From Saitoella complicata NRRL Y-17804 (taxonomy: Eukaryota > Ascomycota > Saitoellomycetes > Saitoellales > Saitoellaceae), in contig NW_017566994.1 of NCBI RefSeq assembly GCF_001661265.1, forward strand, positions 62,001 to 126,000: DNA of 64,000 nt. Direction: 5' to 3'. Below the pieces are notes generated by a model, which had not been told where the DNA came from, ran no database searches, and saw only the letters and a program-made list of their open reading frames with translations. Below, piece by piece: positions 40,150-50,926 of this stretch (the first letter of the stretch is position 1; each line of letters begins with the position of its first letter). A program made the position numbers and the translations under genes.

Positions 40150-40968
40150 ATGTCTTTCATTCGTGCTCAAGCCAAAGCTCAGAAGGAGAAGCTTAGGATG
40201 AGTACCTTTGCTGCTCGCGAGCACGCGTTCGAGGAGATCCAAAAAAGGCAGACGAACGAAAGGTTCAATGAGATGAAATGGTCCCTCGGTAACTTCGCGA
40301 AAATCTATCAGACCGCCAAAGGCGACCTCGACAACGCCGCTAAGTTCGCCCTGAGTAAACGACGACGCATGTTCCTCGCCAAGGTTCTCGAGAAGAAGAC
40401 AAGACTCTGCGGAATCACAGAGGTCCTTGATGAGGACAGTGAGCTGGAACTCAGTCGTTCATCTACGGACTCTGGTATTTCTTTTTGCTCCCGTCGCAAA
40501 TCGAACCTGAGGTCTCCTGTTAAACGCTCCCACGCGTCCTCCGCCGATCTTCAGCAGGTGTTCTCTACGAAGTACTACCAGCCGTACCAAGGTACCTTTT
40601 ACAAGAAGGTCGATCTCGACAGCCTCCCTAGAACTGTCTACGTTCGCGACGAGATCGAGCTGAACTGTGGTCCTCGCAAGTCCCTTGAAGCCGCCCCCAA
40701 ATACATCCGTCCGGGAAGCATCGAAATCTCCGATTGTCGCCGGAACTCCTGGATTGCTCCTGCATCAAGGAAAATCAAGAAAGAGCGCAAGGCGGAGTTT
40801 AAGGCTGCCAAGGAGGCGCGTATCAAGTACGAGTGGGCGGAGTTTTGGAAGAAGCCGTGTGACATGACGAAGCTGAAGTTACAAATGCAGAGGCCCTCAG
40901 AGTTTGCTGAGACGAAGTTTCAGCGTGTTTGCCGCATCTTGAGACGCAAGCCGTCACCTTGGCTCTAA
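40150..40968 (+). CDS. Unrecognised basic protein, 272 residues
   Basis: I do not recognise this gene. A single exon begins MSFIRAQAKAQKEKLR after a pyrimidine- and CAA-rich leader typical of fungal transcripts. The product is strongly basic at both ends (EIQKRQTNERFNEMKW; RKIKKERKAEFKAAKEARIK), with predicted long charged helices flanking a Ser-rich middle (ELELSRSSTDSGISFCSRRK). There is no signal peptide or membrane segment. The Ser/Arg patch could be phosphorylated, and a nucleic-acid or cytoskeletal role is possible, but neither is shown. Codon use resembles neighbouring genes. The next gene is another single-exon orphan in the same direction. Confidence 0.75.
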   Translation: MSFIRAQAKAQKEKLRMSTFAAREHAFEEIQKRQTNERFNEMKWSLGNFAKIYQTAKGDLDNAAKFALSKRRRMFLAKVLEKKTRLCGITEVLDEDSELELSRSSTDSGISFCSRRKSNLRSPVKRSHASSADLQQVFSTKYYQPYQGTFYKKVDLDSLPRTVYVRDEIELNCGPRKSLEAAPKYIRPGSIEISDCRRNSWIAPASRKIKKERKAEFKAAKEARIKYEWAEFWKKPCDMTKLKLQMQRPSEFAETKFQRVCRILRRKPSPWL

Positions 40969-41260
40969 ATTACGAGATGAGGGGGGGTCTGCGCGGAGGA
41001 GGTGAGAGAATGAGCTGAGAATTATTGAGACAACCTAACGAGATGACTCAAAGGAGAACGGGAGCAGAGAATCACACGAGGAAGTGAAGCAGGAGCTCAA
41101 CTGCAACTTGCGTTATCAGACCTGAAGGATTACTATTACTTTTTCAAATAGGACGTGTTCTCCGCGGTATACAGACCTCATCATCGTTTCAAGTGATGAG
41201 CGACAGCCTCGTATGTGACATGTGAACGTTAACGGTCCAGGGTTAAGATTGATCGGGCGC

Positions 41261-41267
41261 ATATAAG
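41261..41267 (+). promoter_or_regulatory. TATA-like box of the second orphan gene
   Basis: ATATAAG lies 119-125 bases before the ATG at 41386 and is followed by a CT- and CAA-rich leader. The rest of the 417-base interval 40969-41385 shows nothing else that can be supported. Confidence 0.5.
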
Positions 41268-41385
41268 GTCGGCCCTCCTTTCCCACATTGCACAAACAAC
41301 ACTCTTCTTGCTTCCTCAAACTGTCATCAAAACAGCATTCATTAGCTCAATTGCTCGCATTCAATCGCTTTATCAACCTCTATTA

Positions 41386-42276
41386 ATGTTCTGCTTCCTT
41401 CCCTTCCGCTCGAAGTCGTCTGTGGTAGCTATCACTCCAGCAGCTGCTACTCAACAATCCGCATTCAATACCGATGCTTGTCCGAAAAACGCCAAAAATG
41501 ACACTTCAAAGATGCACCTTGACATTTTCATGACCGAGTACACGGGCAAGGAGCCGTTTCGTGGTCCGCCTGACTTGATGACGCAGTTTCGCTTCCCTCA
41601 TCCAGGAGCAATGCCTCATGAATGCACCCCTTCTCATCCTGTGAAGCCGAGCCGGGCTAAGGCCTTGTGTAACTTGGTGACCTCTGCCAAAGAGCTTGAC
41701 CTCGGCTTACGCAAGGCCTCGGCGGAGGAAGTGGCTCTCTACAGTCCACCACCATTAAGTTCCTCGGAAGCAATTTGCAAGTTTTACGGAGTCTGCGACT
41801 ATACCGGGCCACCCTTGAACTCGTTGCTTTATATTAACGACTATCTCAAACACGGGAATGAGCGTACGGACGAACTTGCAGTTGACAGACTGGTCGACCT
41901 TTGCCGTGCGCGTGACAGTGACAGTGATGATGAGGAACTCGACCCCTCGGGATTGTATGACGGACTCTATGGATCTGAAGGTCTCAAGCAGGGAGAGACT
42001 ATGTGGCGGACCTTAGACCCCTGCACAGAGCAGCGACTGTACGGCTCTACGCGTACCGCGCCTGCCATGTTGGATGGTCGCGTGTCTTCCATGCACAAAA
42101 GAGCAGCTGTATCCGGTCATACCATATCACTCAGTTTCAGCGTTCCAGCCGGCAAACGACTTTGCGTTGAGGATTTCCGACAAATGTATGCCGCACCCAT
42201 GGACACCGCAAACACCTTCCATTATGAACATGCCCAAACACCGTCAGAGCGATTGAACAAGCTCATCGGTATCTAA
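41386..42276 (+). CDS. Unrecognised protein, 296 residues
   Basis: I do not recognise this gene. The single exon starts at the first ATG of an open frame (MFCFLPFRSKSSVVAITPAA). The product is mixed in charge, with Pro-rich segments (PFRGPPDLMTQFRFPHPGAM), an acidic Ser/Asp block (RARDSDSDDEELDPSG) that resembles a casein-kinase-2 target, and a C-terminal part with FHYEHAQTPSERLNKLIG. There is no signal peptide, membrane segment or known motif. Together with the preceding gene it may form a lineage-specific pair, but the two proteins show no obvious similarity to each other. Confidence 0.72.
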   Translation: MFCFLPFRSKSSVVAITPAAATQQSAFNTDACPKNAKNDTSKMHLDIFMTEYTGKEPFRGPPDLMTQFRFPHPGAMPHECTPSHPVKPSRAKALCNLVTSAKELDLGLRKASAEEVALYSPPPLSSSEAICKFYGVCDYTGPPLNSLLYINDYLKHGNERTDELAVDRLVDLCRARDSDSDDEELDPSGLYDGLYGSEGLKQGETMWRTLDPCTEQRLYGSTRTAPAMLDGRVSSMHKRAAVSGHTISLSFSVPAGKRLCVEDFRQMYAAPMDTANTFHYEHAQTPSERLNKLIGI

Positions 42277-42480
42277 CTTCAACATCAGTTATACGACGCT
42301 CGGCATCTCCCAGTGTCGGTGATTCGTTTGTCCTTGAACCTCCTTAGCAATACGAATGAGACTTTTTTCTTTACTTTAGCGAGTAGCGATTAACGATACT
42401 ATTCTTCTTCTTCCAACACGTATGGACTTTGTGACTTTAGAACTCGACTATACTGTATCGGGTGTGCTGGCTGCTACACC

Positions 42481-42507
42481 AACTGCAACTGCAACTGCAA
42501 CTGCAAC
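42481..42507 (+). repeat. AACTGC hexanucleotide tandem repeat
   Basis: Four and a half perfect copies of AACTGC, 39 bases before the UAF30 ATG, so in its leader or core promoter. Confidence 0.9.
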
Positions 42508-42545
42508 CATTCGACGGCTCTGCGGACAGCGCCTGCAACATCGCA

Positions 42546-43502
42546 ATGGCCGGATTCGACACACGCACATACACCCCGCGCGTAAAGGACATCTTGAAGG
42601 ATGCCGACCTGTCTTCTATCTCGGCAAAGAAGGTTCGCAAGACGTTGCAGAAGGAGTTCCGTGTCGATCTGTCCGAATACAAGGAAGCAGGTGAGCTCAG
42701 CCTGCAGACACAAGTTTTAATACCTTCTGACCGCTCTCTTCAGTTGATGCAATGATCATGGAGTGCTACAACGAGCTTGTTAACCAGGACCCGGAGGTGA
42801 AAGAAGAGGAACATGACGTCAAAATGGAGGAAGCAGGAGAAAGCGCGAACGAGTCGGGCAGCGAGGGACAGCGGAGAACTTCACGAGGGGTCAAAGACGA
42901 GCCTCATGGAGATATGGACGCGGACGCTGCCTACGCCGCTCAGCTTCAGGCTAGCTTCAACTCCAGAAGATCAACAAGAGCTGCGGACGGAAAAGCAAAA
43001 CCAGCGAAGAAGAAGGCCAAAGTCAAGAGAAAATCAAAGGCTGAAGTGAGCGGTGATGAGGATGAAGATGCAGCTCCTAAGAAGAAGCGGAAGGTCAATC
43101 CAAATTCGGCATTCAACGCACCGATGGCATTATCCCCTACTCTCGCCGAACTTGTGGGTGAGAAAGAAGTACGCACAAGCAGCCTGGCAGTCCCTTTACC
43201 ATCATATAGCTGACATCGTGCATAGTGCTCTCGACCACAGACTGTGAAGAAAATATGGGAATACGTCAAAGGCAATAGCTTACAAGATCCTGCTGACGGG
43301 AGATATATCAATTGTGACGACAAGATGAAAGCGGTTTTCAAAACAGCGAGAGTACACATGTTCTCCATGGTAAGAGCTCAACGCATATACCCTTATTGCT
43401 CGGTGTTAACGTCATCCTTAGAATAAGGTCCTCAGTGATCACCTGTCTCCGGTGGAGAACGCTGGTGAAGTGAAATCAGAAATCAAAGACGAATCGAATT
43501 GA
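42546..43502 (+). CDS. UAF30: SWIB/MDM2 and DEK-C domain protein (Uaf30/Tri1 type)
   Basis: Four exons: 42546-42690, 42744-43168, 43226-43369 and 43422-43502; 264 residues. Residues 1-65 form a DEK-C domain (YTPRVKDILKDADLSSISAK, then KTLQKEFRVDLSEYKEAV). The middle is Lys/Glu-rich with nuclear signals (PKKKRKVNPNSAF). Residues about 165-245 are a SWIB domain (MALSPTLAELVG, TVKKIWEYVKGNSLQDP, YINCDDKMKAVFKT, HMFSMNKVLSDHL). Yeast Uaf30 is a subunit of the upstream activating factor for RNA polymerase I; the paralogue Tri1 has the same layout, so the assignment between them is open. It ends about 130 bases from the convergent TBC gene. Confidence 0.9.
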
Positions 43503-43633
43503 GCGTGAATTGCATACGAATGGATCAAGCTAGTAGATGGGAAAAAATGGTATACTAATTTGCAGCTCCCTAAGCGGGGCCAGATATGATAAGAAGCCAA
43601 TACGCCGATATTTCCAAAATTACCGCATTCCGA

Positions 43634-45537
43634 TCAGGATCCCGTTCCAACCCCACGGATGATACTCAAAAACTGATTGTCCGTCTTCCGCAAATTCCAC
43701 TGTGCTGCCTGCCATCCAAGCACATTAGCAACTTCGTCCCTGTCTCCGTATAGCCTATCCTCCAGCGCAACAAGACAAGCGATGAATGACCGCAGCAAAA
43801 AGCCATCACCCTCGAAGCAATATATGTCAACAAGCCTTGAAGCAGTATCGACAGGCAAGTGTGCTGAAAACAAAGGCATGGCAACGGGATCAAAGTAATC
43901 TGCAACAACCAATCCCAATTTCTTGTGCAGATGGAAATGCAGCTGAGGAAGTCGCTCCAATAGCATCTTCTCGAGCACAGCTCTGTATTTACTGGCAACA
44001 GCCTCATCGTTCGTATAAAGGGCCAACGGGAGAGTCCGGTTGAGAAGATTTGCCAGCGCGATGAACGCTTCCTGAGGTGTCATGTTCAGTAGCATCAAGG
44101 CGGCAAGATGAGACATTCCTGGAACGTAGCCAAGATCAGAGCGATACTGCACATAAGCCTCCAACAAGGTGCACAAGTCTTCGTGCAGAACCCCACCCTT
44201 TTGAAACATCTTCAGTTCCGGAAGTGTCATTTCAACTTCTCCAACAATTAGTAACAACGTAGTACGAACGCGTTCCCTCACGGTGACTTCACTGGTCGTC
44301 AAGATTTCGTCGTTGTCGCCCACCAGCGCTGCCTTGGCTTCATTTGCTCGCATTGATGCCAACCGAAATGAATCTGGAACGACTGACAAAGCATTGCCGA
44401 AACATCGACCCCAGACCTTACCACGTAGTTGTGAAGGTATACCTTGCCACCATAACTCCCTGATCCGTGGATCTCGCACAGCTGTCCGCCAATTGGGCAG
44501 TACTCGTGTCTCCCACACATAAGATATATCTGCACGCATTCTCTCTCGTTCCGCCTCATCTCGTTCCTGACGAACTTGGGCTTTCCGCTCGGAATCTCTC
44601 GATTTTTGCATCATCCTCTCGTATTCTGCAAGATGCCGTTTTTCTTCGTCTTTGCTTTTTGGCGGCAACCATGAGGGGCGGGTCAGCGATAACACCTTTT
44701 GCTTCTCCCTTGACACGGGTACAGGATCAGGTACGGGGGCCGTCATGGTGGTTTTCCGCTGCTGGAGTTCTTTGACGAAAGAAATGCTCCTTACAGCCTG
44801 AGGTCTTGTGCTCGACTCTCGTTCCGCATTCTCCCTGTTACGATCCAAAGCACGAGCGATATGCCGGGCATCCTTGCCCATCTCGTCCGCGTAGCTGTTA
44901 TTTCTCAATGACACCGGTGATTGCATTGACGACCTGTCGGGAGAGACCTGCTCGACTGCAGACGAGGCGGAGCACGGCACTAAAAGATTGTCAGTAGGTA
45001 TGCGCCTTACGGGACTTCAACAGACTCACCATTGTGTAAGACGGTTTCCGATGGTACACTATCATCCGAATCGTATTCGCGATCAATCTCAGACGACGTG
45101 CGTTGGTGGGCGGATCCTCCAAGCCACGACCTCCTCCGTGGGTTGAGTGTCGGCGATTGTACGTTTGACGTTTGAAGGTACGTAGCCTTATCTTGCCGAG
45201 CTTTGAGCGACTGTGGTGATTTCCCCTGTGACTGCAGTGCTGTTGCAGAAGCACGCCGGCCAGTGTTTGTTACGGGTGGCTCTGGTGGAAGCGAGAGATT
45301 TGAAAGAGATTTAGACGCAGGAAAGAATGTACCGGGCGTTAACGCAGTGTGCAGATGTGCGGAGGCTCGTGGAGGCCCCACATTGTTTATAACCACCGGT
45401 GCATTAAGGTCAATCTCTTCAAAATCCAGCGGGTTTTGAAGATCGATGTCTTCAGTGGTGGTGCCCGTTGCTGTTGAGAGTGTTTCGAATAGGGATGGAA
45501 GACTAGAGGGGTCGCTTGACCGCGATCTGGACGTCAT
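43634..45537 (-). CDS. TBC-domain protein (TBC1D12/14-like) lacking both catalytic fingers
   Basis: Two exons, 45030-45537 and 43634-44979 (50-nt intron), 617 residues from the ATG at 45537 (MTSRSRSSDPSS). The first 300 or so residues are Ser/Pro-rich and disordered; a charged coiled-coil-like stretch follows, then the TBC domain (about 340-590): WWQGIPSQLRGKVWGRCFGN, TLPELKMFQKGGVLHEDL, PGMSHLAALMLLNM and LPLALYTNDEA. TBC proteins are Rab GTPase-activating proteins that supply an Arg finger (IxxDxxR) and a Gln finger (YxQ). Here these are IVGEVEM (Arg to Met, about residue 420) and YVPGM (Gln to Pro, about residue 456). The fold looks complete, so a scaffold or Rab-binding role is more likely than catalysis. 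Confidence 0.88.
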
Positions 45538-46228
45538 CAGACGCCAAAGAATCGCCTCGAAACCAAAAACTCCGGACACAAACCAGACAGGATTGTCGAC
45601 CGATCTGCCCAACGTACTTGAGCACGTATGCGGGTTACTGCCGGCCGGTGTTGGTGTTTGACCAGGGCGCGTATGTGTACGGCGCGCACGTACCTCTTTC
45701 ATTCATTGACGTGCAGTTCACGAACTTAGAAGCAGAGTTTGCCGGTGCCTTTGATTGCGATCGAATACCAAATTATGGACAATTCTAATCTTTCCCTGTC
45801 ACATAAAGTCTTTGCATTGTTATCAAAAGGGCACCAGCTTCCTTTATAAGCTCGCCATACACACTGCAAGAACTGCAAACCGTGGGAATGGAGAGATCCC
45901 GGGAGTTTCGAGGATTGCCTCGAGTGATAAAGACTGTTTCAATCCATGACTGCAGAGGACAGTACAGTTGTATTGGAACAAGACCTGCCACGTGGGTTTA
46001 TTCTGCTAGCCTAATAACATTACTTTGAGGTTTTGTTATCTTAGATCGACGAGATCCCCGCGGCTCGCCCCCACTTGACACCCCATTGAAATCGATTCTG
46101 TTTACTGCAGACTGCAAACCATATCACGCAGTAGTTTAACCTGCGTTTGGCTGATGATTCATGAACTACACCGGCTGCAGCTGCGGGCATATGAGAATTG
46201 CCCCTATGAGCCCCTCAAATTCGACTGT

Positions 46229-47403
46229 CACGAATACCTGATTCGTGATTGCACAAATATGGAATAACATGTTCCACTTCCAGCAAAGGCACTCGAATAA
46301 GTCATTCAACTGTACGAAAAACACGAATAAAGTGGGAAAGTATTCAAGTAGAGTGGAATTCCAATTCATGGTACACGAATACCTTATTTGACGGTTTTTT
46401 GGATCGTGAGGTTGGCTAGGTTTCATGGGTCTTCGAGGTTCTTCGAGCGTCGAGGGTCTTCGAGGATCAAGGGTCGAGGGTCTTTGATGGATCGACGAGG
46501 ATCAATGGTCTTTGGTGGCGGTTCTTCGGCCTGCGCCTCTCGAGAGTGACATGTGAGCACTGCTGATGCGCTGGCAAATTTCACCAAGTCCTCAGCACCA
46601 ACCAGGAACCCACCACCATCAACGTCTCAATCTCCCTGGGTGTCTCACGACTGACTGGCGAAAGCATCGAATCCTACACCTCCCTGGTCCTCTCCCATCT
46701 GTTCTCCTGATGCTATGGCTTGTATTGTCTCAACCCAAACTGGGCACATGATCGCTGTTGCTGAAAGGTTAACATGATGGTTGTTTAATCTCGACACTCT
46801 TGCTTAATGTCTCCTCCTATTCGGGTGAGTCACGCACTTTGTTGACAGCAACAGTAAAACGACTACTCATCGGGTTTTACCAACCCGCCCTGACCCAATG
46901 GCAATGAAGGTTCGTGGTAGGAAACAGCCCGGAAAGAAGACCTTGCGCACTTCAGGAGAATCAAATCGATATACGTCCAATTGCGGTTTCCAAGATGATG
47001 CGGAGTTTGACGTTGACAATGATGATGAAGACGATGATGATGACAATGATGATGACAATGATGAAGACAATGAACTTGTCTCGACTGAGTGGACAAAGGA
47101 GAGATGAGAGGAAGCGTCATGGTATGCATATGTGCGTTGACAGTGGGAATTGAGGCAATGTTGGGCATATGAAATTTTCGGGTCTTATCTAAGTTTCAAT
47201 AATATCAACGGGCCTAGATTGATGACCTGTGATAGATGGGACAAATGAATGTGCAGTCATGAGGTAGAATAGTATAACAGTGTAGTGTTGGTAAGTCGTA
47301 TAAAAAATTCTACTTTCAAGACGAATTAACAATCCAGATTGTGCCCAGAATATCCCACTAACTCGAATAACTCTATTCGTGATACTGGATAATTTTATTC
47401 GTG
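46229..47403. repeat. Cluster of CACGAATA words
   Basis: CACGAATA occurs at 46229, 46322 and 46374 on the plus strand and, as TATTCGTG, at 47374 and 47396; a seven-base match is at 46241. The copies at 46229 and 46374 share a longer core, CACGAATACC. Far fewer would be expected by chance in 1.2 kb. Confidence 0.6.
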
Positions 47404-47812
47404 TTTTATAATCGTGTTTGGGAGGATTTGGGGGTCTTGTAGGGTATTGGTAATCAGTCCCCGCTGCAGCAGCTTGCTAGAAACACGGAACGGTGGATGA
47501 GGAGCTTCCCTGCAAAAATAAAATCGTGAATTATACCCGAATTTTGTTAGACAAGTGCCTAATTCACGTCAAAATCGCGAATTTATCAGGAATTTCAAAT
47601 TGGATTATGCACTTTACCGTGGATTACTATCCTGGCGGAAGTCCTAGACATAATCATGAATTACAATCCTTGTTATTATCATGGATAAAGCCTAATTTCC
47701 ATGTCTCATGGATGACGATCCCAGATAAAATCCTGGATCACTGCCAAAGAAAAAGTCTTCAGCAACTTACCCGAGGAAATTGCGAATAATATGTGTACAT
47801 CCTGAGCCATAG

Positions 47813-48060
47813 GCCATGTTTACTGCTATTATAGCTCTTAGAGTACGCAGAATAAAACTGTTTTACATGGTAAATCTCGCTATTCTTGGACTACTACTAC
47901 TACTACGAATTTCTACCCACACCTTTTCCCATTTTTCGCATGATCTTTTCTAGTAATGCTCGAGACAATTTGGGAGCAAGCCCAGTCTCATCATGGATTA
48001 TCCAGAATATGATTGGGCTCGTTACACGACCAAAAAACCGTGGATTAATCCTGACCTAGT
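47813..48060 (+). repeat. Diverged repeat, copy A
   Basis: It begins GAGCCATAGGCCATGTTTA and continues with CTGCTATTATAGCTC, then TTTTCTAGTAATGCTCGAG and GGGAGCAAGCCCAG. It resembles copy B at 49565 in the same order over more than 150 bases, with many substitutions and small gaps. Confidence 0.5.
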
Positions 48061-49564
48061 GACAAGATTCCCGCGAACTTAGGGCTTATCTGCAAAGAAG
48101 TCACCACCAAGGAAACCTCGGTCCTACCTTAAGCTTCTGCAGCTAATGGATGCCTGTATAGACTCAGGAATTTCGGGAATTCCGCTGCTGCCGTGCAAGC
48201 TCAAATTTCGGGAGCGTCATCAACATAATGCAGTAATAAAGGCAGGCAGGGCAGAATCCCGGACTGGGAATTATCGCCGCTATCGCCAGGAAATTGATGG
48301 CCCTGACCAAAACTCGCAGCTGGCTCAATGTCGGATATTCTGGGTCGTAAGGTTGTGTTCACGAGATTCCTACGGCCCGGGTATTTATGAACTGTGATCT
48401 TCGGGCTCAGGGATCCAAAATGGAGAAAACCGGCTTTGTAACACCTCGTACACATGTGCGTATACAATTTTGAATTTGACATTTACCGTCCCCCCTACGT
48501 TCGTGGGGATCATGGATAAGCCCAACAACCATGTCCTGGGTTGTACCCAGCCCTACGAAGTCAAGTCATGTATTATTAGGCTTAGTGAATCCCTGGTAAG
48601 ATATGACCCGCTTTCTTTTCAATTGCTTCTTGTCATAGTAACCGTGCTGAATCAGATCCAAACATGGATTATTATTGTAACCTCAAAGGTGGGTGTATGA
48701 GATATAATCTATCAGATTATAAGCAGATCAAGTAAGTTGGGTAACAAAAAGCGACGATTGAGGAATAACCAAGCAAAGTACATGTAGGGGTGGTCAAATT
48801 TGAGGAGTTATAATTGCGATTTCATTCGATCCTACTTAAAATCTACTAAGGTTCGACTACCCCTATTACACCTGATTCTATTATCCCTGATTCCCGCGAC
48901 CGTAGGTTGGGCCACAGGTTTTAAGTGTTATACATAACTATGCCTCTATGAGTTATGTATCTGCATCGTTTTCGTATCCAATTTAGTGAAGCTTCGCCGT
49001 GCTTTAGTTGTGCAGAAAAGCCTACGCATAAGCCAGAAGAGCACACCCCTTTCTGAGAAGCTAAGTCCCTACATATGTCCATCAACACCAACGTCAAGCC
49101 AGGCCATACAAAGTGAAAATCATGGATCAAACACAGTTCCTGTTAGCGAAGCAGGTAATCCATATCCAATATCCCAGACAAAATCGTTCATTACGATCCT
49201 TGAAATCATGAGATATTGAAAGCCGGGTTATACCCAGCTGTCTTCATGTATTTACCCAGAGGGAGCTCCGGCTATACATACACATGATTGGCACACATGA
49301 TATCATTAATGATGTCATATTAAATCATGAAGGTGTCATATAGGGGTCATGTGGGGATCATTATTTCATTATCACTGACTGTTATGGTTTAGCACATGGC
49401 TGGGCTGTGCAGGAAAGTGGTCATATAAACTAGTGAATATCCACCTTCTTGAACAATCTCCAAAATTGCTTAATCCTCAGGCCACGATATGCATCAGCAG
49501 CAAAGACCAAGGCCAATTATATGAGATTGCTTCTACATCATTGAGTTTGTTCTAACACCTTCTT

Positions 49565-49740
49565 GAGTTATAGGACCATGGTTCTTGCTACTGTAGCTCT
49601 ATTAGGATACTCATCATACGATATTTTTACCCGTTGACCTCTCGCTTTTTTCTTCTAATAATACTTGGTCTCCCGCAATTTTTCTGGGGCCAAGCTCGAT
49701 TATATTGCGGATTTTGCGGGATACAGCTGTGGTTTGGGTC
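49565..49740 (+). repeat. Diverged repeat, copy B
   Basis: It begins GAGTTATAGGACCATGGTTC, then GCTACTGTAGCTCTATTAGG, CATCATACGAT, TTCTAATAATACTTGG and GGGGCCAAGCTCG, parallel to copy A. The first part also matches copy C at 49811. Confidence 0.5.
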
Positions 49741-49810
49741 CTGAAAGTCACGATTAAACGAGATTTTGTAATCCGCGATTCTCACGACCGTAACGTTGTG
49801 CTAAAGGTCT

Positions 49811-49960
49811 GGGTTATATGACATCATTATTGCTACCAGGGCTCTAATGAACCACTCATGATACGATTAATTGATCTGGTACGCTCGCTCTTTCGGCTCA
49901 TTATCGCTGCGTGTTTCCCCAATAAAATCTGGCATTTTCGAGGTGTCGTGAAATTCTCTA
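49811..49960 (+). repeat. Diverged repeat, copy C
   Basis: It has GGTTATATGACATC, TTGCTACCAGGGCTCTAATG and CTCATGATACGATTAA, in the same order as copy B only about 250 bases upstream. The match fades after about 100 bases. Confidence 0.45.
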
Positions 49961-50926
49961 GGGTTTTGCATGGAAAAGTATGGGATTGTGCAGATTTTAT
50001 CAAGCATTATCCGGGATCAGATTGCAGAGAATGGATTATGCAGAATTCATCGTAGATCATGGAGTGTTTTGGCCGGCAAACGGTACGTGTACATGTTTCC
50101 TATGCAATAAAATTGGGTTAATTTACAACAAAGAAATTATCCTAAACTAAACCCGACGAGGTAATCCATGATCCGCACATACGTGGGGGTTTCGTGGATA
50201 GATCAGATCTCATGGAGAATAGGAGTTGGATGATGGGGTTGCGATTGAAAGGCAATGACAATATCCAAGAAGCATAGAGACACCTGAATCAGAAAGTTCG
50301 AAACACACCTGTCTTTAAGAAATGCCAGAAAGAATTCTCCGACTTCTAAAACACGGAATGTATGTGTACGTATGTCAGTGAAGGTAGCCTACCTAATCGA
50401 CTGGCTAAGCTAAGCTATGAGGTATAACACGGCACTTCAATAGCAAGCTATTAAGGATGCTAGATGTCCAGGGCAGAGCGAAAAAAGTGTGAGTCCCTAG
50501 TTGGGGACGGGAGTAAAAGATAAGGTCCATTCAGTGCCTATGACACGCTCTTTATCGGCGATCCTGTCAACTTTGATAAAGAGCAATCCAAGGAGCCCAA
50601 ACACCTTCAGAGACCGCGAGGACATAATGGTTGTCAAGAGGGTTAGTCCGTTGCATTCTCGGTACTGGTAGTGAGACAACCAAGGAAGTATCAGGGCTTC
50701 CCGGTACAGGCTCAAATCTGCAATCTTCTCAAGGAAGACAGCCTTTTCCCAAAAAAATTAAGGTTTCTGGTTGCAGCAACCTCGCGCCAGTTTGCGTCTC
50801 ATGCAGGCCAGGCGTACGACGCGTTGACCGACGCGTTTACATGGCGAAAACACTGCGAGAACCGTTTTGCCTCCGCGACCGCACCTAAACGTTCAGCCGA
50901 TGGCATAAGAATGATTGCCAAGGATC

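Larger units (their letters stand above)
45538..50926. other. Gene-free AT-rich island of degenerate repeats
   Basis: A 5.4-kb interval, clearly richer in A+T than its surroundings and unlike the rest of the window, where genes sit a few hundred bases apart. No gene with conserved domains was found. It contains diverged copies of at least one repeat (near 47813, 49565 and 49811), recurring short words (CACGAATA, then CATGGATTA), a GGGTCTTCGAG-like run at 46429-46520, an acidic low-complexity frame at 46898-47107, a 9-bp-stem hairpin (48930-48960) and an imperfect palindrome (49297-49318). The picture is of an old, mutated repeat or transposon graveyard; C-to-T decay of the RIP kind is possible but not measured. 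The last few hundred bases are the 5' flank of TERT. Confidence 0.7.

Noticed and set aside
46898-47107. Small acidic protein gene in the island
   Set aside because: The 69-codon frame is dominated by GAT/GAC triplets, has no conserved part and lies in a repeat-rich setting; simple-sequence expansion explains it.
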